NCBI GenBank assembly: GCA_964036155.1
Contig: OZ038422.1
Coordinates: 65,123,201-65,187,200, forward strand
Direction: 5' to 3'
DNA from: Diploscapter coronatus
Taxonomy: Eukaryota > Nematoda > Chromadorea > Rhabditida > Rhabditidae
Length of the DNA: 64,000 nt
Part shown: one piece after another, positions 58,621-64,000 of the stretch
How positions within the stretch are numbered: the first letter of the stretch is position 1
Layout of the letters: each line of letters begins with the position of its first letter
The notes under the pieces: generated by a model
The model's input: the letters and a program-made list of their open reading frames with translations, nothing else
The model's database searches: none
Told to the model about the DNA's origin: nothing
Program-made: the position numbers and the translations under genes

Positions 58621-60997
58621 TCTGGCTGAATTTGGCTGACTTCGAATTCAATCAATGTTTATCAACAGCTTCTTCATGTGTTGTAAAGCGAGCTAATATT
58701 AGTCCACGCCGCTTTGTTTTATCCCCTCTCCCTTCGCCCCGCCCACTCTTGCAATGCGCAGGCGCGAAAGGAAGAGAAAGAGCGATGAAAAGGAAAGGAA
58801 AGGAAAGCGAAAAAGGAGAGGAATTATTGTCGATCAGAAAAATGCAATTAAAATAGTAAAAAGTTAATTACATCCAATTATCTCGTTCAAATATCAAAAT
58901 AGAAACAATTTCTGCAATTTTAAGACCTAATTCGTGCAGGAACTCGCCAGGAGAAGCGCTCGGAGAAGGTCGGAATATCAGGAAGGCGCGAGTTTTCTCC
59001 TAAGGGACATTCCTTGTACGACTCGAACAACTGGCCGCATTTGGAAATCTCACAAATCGGGATTTGATCATGGAGTTGGGTACCCCTATGGGTTCTAATC
59101 ACAAAATCGAGAAGACAAGGCCTCGCTCCTACAAGTGGGGCGAGAGCCTAAAATATTGCGATTTCAGTGCGCAATGGGCGAAGGCGATTCGGGCGCGAAT
59201 GAGACGAGCGCCGTTTCAAGCTCTTCTCTGGATAATGAAACTTTCGCACATGGGTCAACCCGGGTGCTATTGAAACCGCCGACCCTATGGCTACTCGTAT
59301 AGATGAAAGGGGTGCAGGCAATCCAGTAGCAATATCGATTACATAATTGTGGCTTTATTCACAACAGTTCATAAAGGACATAAAAACTCGAACTGTCCCT
59401 TATCAATAGCATTCCCTTTATATTTAACTAAGGGAGAGAAAGAGAGAGAGTGCCTAACTAATAGAAATGGGTCTAACAAAACAAATTAGAATATTTCTAT
59501 CCTCACTCAATTTTGCATACTATTTCTTCAATTTAAAAAATTTTTAGTCTACAATACTACCCACCAACTCATACGACCGCTCATGCAAGTCGATTTGTTC
59601 TCTTAGCGACGACAATTATGCTCCATCGCTAATATAAAAGTGGGAAATTTGTATTTGAGCAGATTTTATTGAAACTAGAAATATGACCCATTTATAAATT
59701 GAAAAGTTCTAAATTTATTATTTTTATAGCTGAAAGACAAAACTCAGCATAAAAACTGCCTGTCGGCATCGGTAAACATGCCGATCGGCACTTTTTTGCC
59801 GATGCTTGCCGACCAATGCCGGTCCGTGCCGATCGGCAGTTCTCGAAATTGCCGATTGGCACGGACCGATATTGACCGGCATTAACTGCCGATCCGCATG
59901 TTTACCCGTGCCGACAGGCAGTTTTTATGCTGAGAAGAAAAATCATTAGTTTAGAATTTTTCACTTCTTCAGTATCCGTAAATTTCGATTTTTTAGATCG
60001 CTTCCCTACCATTTTGGAAGAAGGAAACCTCATCACAATATTTTTCGAAATGAAACCTTTCATTTCCCCTCGTATCTCAGATTTTGTATCATGCACCCCC
60101 TGTTGAAAATAGAAAAAATCACCATCATCCCAAAAATTTCTGAATTTTAATTATTAGGCCCTATTCTTCTCAAGATAAGTGTTTATAGCGTGTAGCCTTT
60201 ATATTTTTAATTTAGTGAAAGCTAGAAAATTGCCATAAGATGCATGCAGATATTAAAATGTGCAGAACACTGAAACTCGTGTTTTTCGTGAATTGAAGAA
60301 AAATGTTCAAAATAATCTTTATTATCATTCTGTACCCATCATCATGTTTAAACTTAGAAATTTCAGCAGAATTCAGGAAACGGAATACGATGTCATGGCT
60401 TGAAATTAAAGATTGCGGAAAATGGTTAAAGTTTCGGAAGTTGAATTTCCAAATTTCGAAAAAAAACTTTAAAATCGAAAATTAACTTCCAGAAACTTCT
60501 AACTTTCAAGATTATGCAGAATTGAAGCGAAAGCGCGAATTTCAAAAAAGAATCTCAGCAAAGTATGAGGTTTGTCAAAAAATTATTTAAAATCGATAAA
60601 TTTAAAAGTCAAAGTGAAATTTGCTGCACGAAACTGATATCAAAATGATATGTTCAGACCAGGCTTTTACCTAGGAAGAAAATTACCTAAAATACGAGTT
60701 CTAGAAGAGATAAAACGATTTTTGTGAAAAATTGAATATGAAACAAAGCCCGCTTTAAAATGAAAGTTTGAAAAATTGCAGATTTCAGAGAAATAAAAAT
60801 ATACAAAAACACGATAAGTTTACCCGTTTTTCGCATAGCACCAGTACGAATTTTGACAATTTGATTTTTCTTTAGAAGGAAAAAGTTAGTTCGAAAAATC
60901 TTTCAAAAATTGCTGAACTAGCCTTCCTTCTAAAAAATATTCTTGCTAACCTTTTCCTCGAAAATTCAAGAAATTCAGAAAATAAAATTTAGGGAAA
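58621..60997. other. Interval between the kelch gene and the ephrin
   Basis: 58720-58770 holds CGCCCCGCCCAC and other GC-box sequence, consistent with the kelch promoter. 58920-59280 is an unexplained GC-richer island with short stems (GCCTCGCTCC facing GGGGCGAGAGCC) and no recognised protein. GCATACTATTTC lies at 59515. 59935-60997 is AT-rich without structure. Confidence 0.4.
59743..59934. mobile_element. 192-base fold-back built of TGCCGATCGGCA units
   Basis: Outer inverted arms start CTCAGCATAAAAACTGCCTG and end in its mirror, CAGGCAGTTTTTATGCTGAG. The inside is a series of overlapping palindromes of GCCGATCGGC and GCCGGTCCGTGCCGATCGG, so it can form several nested hairpins. No coding capacity and no clear target duplication. 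Confidence 0.8.
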
Positions 60998-63474
60998 TCA
61001 CAAAATCGTCGTCAAAATGAGCATCAGAAGACTAGTGATGGCGAGCGAAAATAGGGAGCTTTGACTGGGCGGAGAAAAATCAGCGGAGTACCGATAGGAT
61101 CTGGCTGAAAATGAAAAATTTTGTTTGGTAAATCGATACATTTTAGCAAATTTTAGATAAATTTTCTGTAAGTTTAAACGGAATCTTCTGTGATGGTAAA
61201 AATTGTGGTAATTGCAAGAAAACTCCCTTTCCAAATATTAATTTTGTGAGATTTATAGAATTTTTTTCCGAAAATTCAATATTTTTGTAACATTTGGGGT
61301 TTTTGATAGAAATCCAAATCCTTACGAGTCTCCTCATGGACGATGTAGTCCGGCTCGTTGGCCGTCTTATCCACTGCGCTATCGGCGATTTTGTCGACGT
61401 TCGCCAGTGAGGTTCTTCTCACGTTGTCCAACGATCGCTGTTTCCCTTCGGTGTCCCACAACTCGTCGGTCACCTGGAATTTTTAGTTAGAAAATATGTC
61501 AGCCAATTTCCCAATTCTATCTTTTATTACGTAGTGATCAAATTCAGATTACCAAATATGAATCCTTATTGATCGTTTTTTCAGAATTTCTTACAATTTT
61601 TATTCCAATTTTTTTCAAGCCCTAACGAACTTCATTCGATTTTACGAGTTTATTTTTGATTTTGTAATGCGTATTCAAGAATTGCTTGAATTGAATGTGA
61701 CTTAGAAAATGCCCCTTTTACCATATTTCTAGAACGTACCATGTTGAATTTCCTCGCGCCGTCGTCTCTCCACTCGCCGGATGGATCTTTGCCGTCTTGT
61801 TGATTGTGGAACGTGCCGGTTTTACCCTGAAAAATAGCATAAATTAAAGATATATTAGAAATGATAACATAATTTGGGGGAAAACACTTAAAAAAAACTA
61901 TTTGCATAGTTGTAAGAATACGATTAAGAATTAGCAATTTTCTACCTGCTTAGCTAACTTGGCGACTTCTTCGAATTGATGCGGTCCGACGCCGGCCGAC
62001 GGAGGAATTATCGCGTAGGCCTGTGGGTTCTCCGGCGAATGAGTCGCAGAGGCGCGGGTCCGGAAACGGGGCGAGGAGGCTGAAAATGATTTTGATAAAA
62101 TTCCCCCAAATTAAACATACGAATATATTGTAGCTGGTCAAATTGGATTTTTTTTAGATTATCAAAGCTAGTTAGCATGTCGATTCTCAAAGATAATTGT
62201 TTTGGAAAGGAAAATTCCGTAGGGCTTCATATTTTTGCTTGAAATTTAGGACTATCGATGAAAAATGCCTACCCTGATAATAGTCAAGTGGGTCATAATC
62301 AGCTCTCGACTTGAAACTGTCGACATCATCCATAAGGGGACCATCAGCAGTGGAGTCCTGAAAAATCTCATGCTTTTTCATTTCCAAATAAAAAAGTTTC
62401 AGAAATTCCATATAAAAATTGAAGGTTTAGAATTTCAAATCGAACATGCCATCGTTTTATTTTTTATCCAATGAAAGTCCATGTTTCAGAAGTTTCATAT
62501 AAGAATTAGAGCAAGAACATTCTGATAAGTTGCCATCTGTTGTTTCATTACAAAGATATTAGTTTTTTCTTGTGAACCAATAAAAATTGCCGCACCTTAT
62601 CAACGACTCTCAGCTCGACGCGCATGTTTTCCGACTCACAAAGTCCCCTTGATTTCGAGTTCAGACCTTCAGGCGAGCCCTTGGACGTGGCTAAAATATA
62701 AACTTTATAGGTTCAAAAATTTGAGAAATAATATTTTATCTACGTTTCTCAATTTATATTTTAGTATAAGAAATATATCAATGATAAAATTTTCATTATC
62801 AAAATATAGGAAACAAACATCTGATAAGGTAATAAAAAAGTCGCTTACTGATATAGAAATATCGCTCTCCGGGAAAGAAGACGGGCCCATCGGGGAGGGG
62901 GTTGATTTGTCGAATGCCAAAGCTGGCAGTTTTCGCTTCGCCCTGCGTCATCTCGTCGCACCGCAGTATTTCTTGAGACTGCGTCTCTAGCAGACAATCC
63001 CCAAAAGCCAAATCGCCGACCTGAACAAGTTGAAAAATTGAACTATATTTATTCTTCGCTTTTTCTTGAAAAAGATGTTACTTGAAAGTTTTGAGTTTGG
63101 AAAATGCATGTCATACGTTTCACAACGCTAACAAATGAAATGGAACTGTATCGCGCACTAGCGTTGTTGTCGTCATATGTATACAGTGTAAATCATACTT
63201 TGTGAAAAAGTATGCTTCAAAAAATGTTAGCTCAAGTTTAATAATTCAATGAATCATTCTGTGAGTATTCCTCGAAAGGTGATAATTCGAAAAAAGTAAA
63301 ACAATTCTCAAATTTAGAAGCAGGAAATTCATTTATTTCAAAAAAAAAAAATACCGTACCTTGTAAACAATGAAAACATCTCCGTCCTTGTCCGAGACAT
63401 CCCTCTTCGGACAGACGAACCGAATCTGGTCGCCAATTTGGGCCGTGATTTGTGGGATCGTGTGCATGTGGAAG
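60998..63474 (-). CDS. Ephrin, GPI-anchored, 5' end missing
   Basis: Cell-surface ligand for Eph receptors. Exons (descending): 63474-63360, 63020-62849, 62690-62596, 62357-62273, 62079-61946, 61826-61740, 61473-61326, 61104-60998; all in phase, about 314 residues visible. The ephrin fold is seen from HTIPQITAQIGDQIRFVCPK through VGDLAFGDC, EILRCDE, PVFFPGERYFYI to SRGLCESENMRVELRV, with the four conserved Cys. A long hydrophilic stretch of about 150 residues follows, then a C-terminal hydrophobic tail (SLFSLAITSLLMLILTTIL) typical of a GPI signal. The first exon(s), with signal peptide and the first strand, are not found before 63475 and probably lie outside the window. The ligand domain is complete otherwise. 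Confidence 0.9.
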
Positions 63475-64000
63475 CTGGAAAAATTTAGGTAATTTTTAAA
63501 AATTTGAAAATTCATTGATTTTTAACAAATTTTCGGTTTTCTCATAACTTCATCTTCTCGGCAAAAAAGATAAATTTCTCTGATTTTATTCACTTCTACA
63601 GAAATTTATAGGATCTTGAAATTTTTCTATGTTATTTTCTTCATTTGCAAAATGTTTCGCCATGTTTTCGTAGAGGAAATCGCATTATTCTATTATTCTG
63701 CGCTAATTTTCCAAAGATACCCCCTCGCATTACGTAAGCCTTCAAGCGCGAAGGGCGCCTGTACAAAAGCCGCACACAAGAAACTCCTCTCCATTAAATC
63801 TCTGGGTTTTTTTTTTCTTTTCCTCTCGAAAATCCATACTATTCTCGTTCTTTTTCTTTTTCCCTCGAAAAATCTTTCATTATTTCATCCCTTCCTTTTC
63901 CGGTCACTGGATTTGCCGCCCAAGTCTTTTAGTCATAGTATAAGGAATCTGAGCCTCTAATTACCGCCACAATGAAAAGACATCATGTTATTTAGGGGGG
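63475..64000. other. Ephrin intron or upstream DNA
   Basis: Pyrimidine-rich around 63790-63960, with CCATACTATTCTCG at about 63834, a near match to the array motif. No ephrin first exon recognised. Confidence 0.4.

Noticed and set aside
58920..59280. Exon of an unknown gene
   Set aside because: GC-richer, but frames on both strands are equally long and no splice pair defines an exon; left as unexplained sequence.
1..64000. CRISPR arrays, operons of bacterial type, rRNA, viral genes
   Set aside because: No regularly spaced repeats, no Shine-Dalgarno-led gene runs, no rRNA sequence and no viral protein signature; genes are intron-rich and nematode-like.

Overview
The window looks like nuclear DNA of a free-living or parasitic rhabditid-type nematode. 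The flanks and introns are AT-rich, most introns are about 40-400 bases with TTTCAG-type acceptors, several genes begin just after an acceptor-like site (consistent with spliced-leader trans-splicing), and the gene families (sigma GSTs, nematode-type UGT, multi-ShKT protein, ephrin, kelch protein, carboxylesterase) are typical of nematodes. Genus cannot be set from the sequence alone. Gene models below were built by hand from reading frame, splice sites and phase; most exons join in phase.

Layout. 1-8.2 kb: almost no recognisable coding sequence, but purine- and pyrimidine-rich tracts carrying a repeated CTATTTC motif. 8.2-13.6 kb (+): a UDP-glycosyltransferase and a short-chain dehydrogenase, each with a copy of the same small MITE in an intron. 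15.2-19.0 kb (-): a nine-domain ShKT protein with one in-frame stop. 19.4-20.0 kb: a tRNA-derived SINE and a lone lysine-rich exon. 20.6-24.8 kb (+): a glucosylceramidase (GH30) whose nucleophile Glu reads as Gln. 25.6 kb (-): an intron-containing tRNA-Thr(TGU). 26-44 kb: three sigma-class GST genes (two minus, one plus), a small unknown plus-strand gene (29.4 kb), and the 17-exon large subunit of replication protein A (-). 45.8-48.9 kb (+): an annexin. 49.9-55.2 kb (+): a carboxylesterase. 56.2-58.6 kb (-): a kelch-repeat protein. 61-63.5 kb (-): the 3' part of a GPI-anchored ephrin running off the right edge.

The genes are not an operon or pathway. UGT, SDR, GSTs and carboxylesterase are all families used in detoxification or lipid and hormone metabolism; RPA1 is a DNA replication housekeeping gene. 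The GST region is actively rearranging: a tandem duplication plus an inverted copy, one copy frameshifted, one a mosaic of the other two, and one promoter split by a 716-base tRNA-related insertion.

The most unusual signal is a dispersed set of fold-back elements (about 14.1, 24.9, 30.0, 40.7, 52.1 and 53.8 kb). Their inverted arms are unrelated to each other, yet they share the same inner core, GAAATAGTATG with its mirror CATACTATTTC, next to a purine-rich/pyrimidine-rich loop. Two of them have 9-base target-site duplications. The same core occurs singly in an array at 5.4-6.0 kb. The function is unknown; the options are a MITE family conserved at its centre rather than its ends, or a bidirectional small-RNA promoter element.
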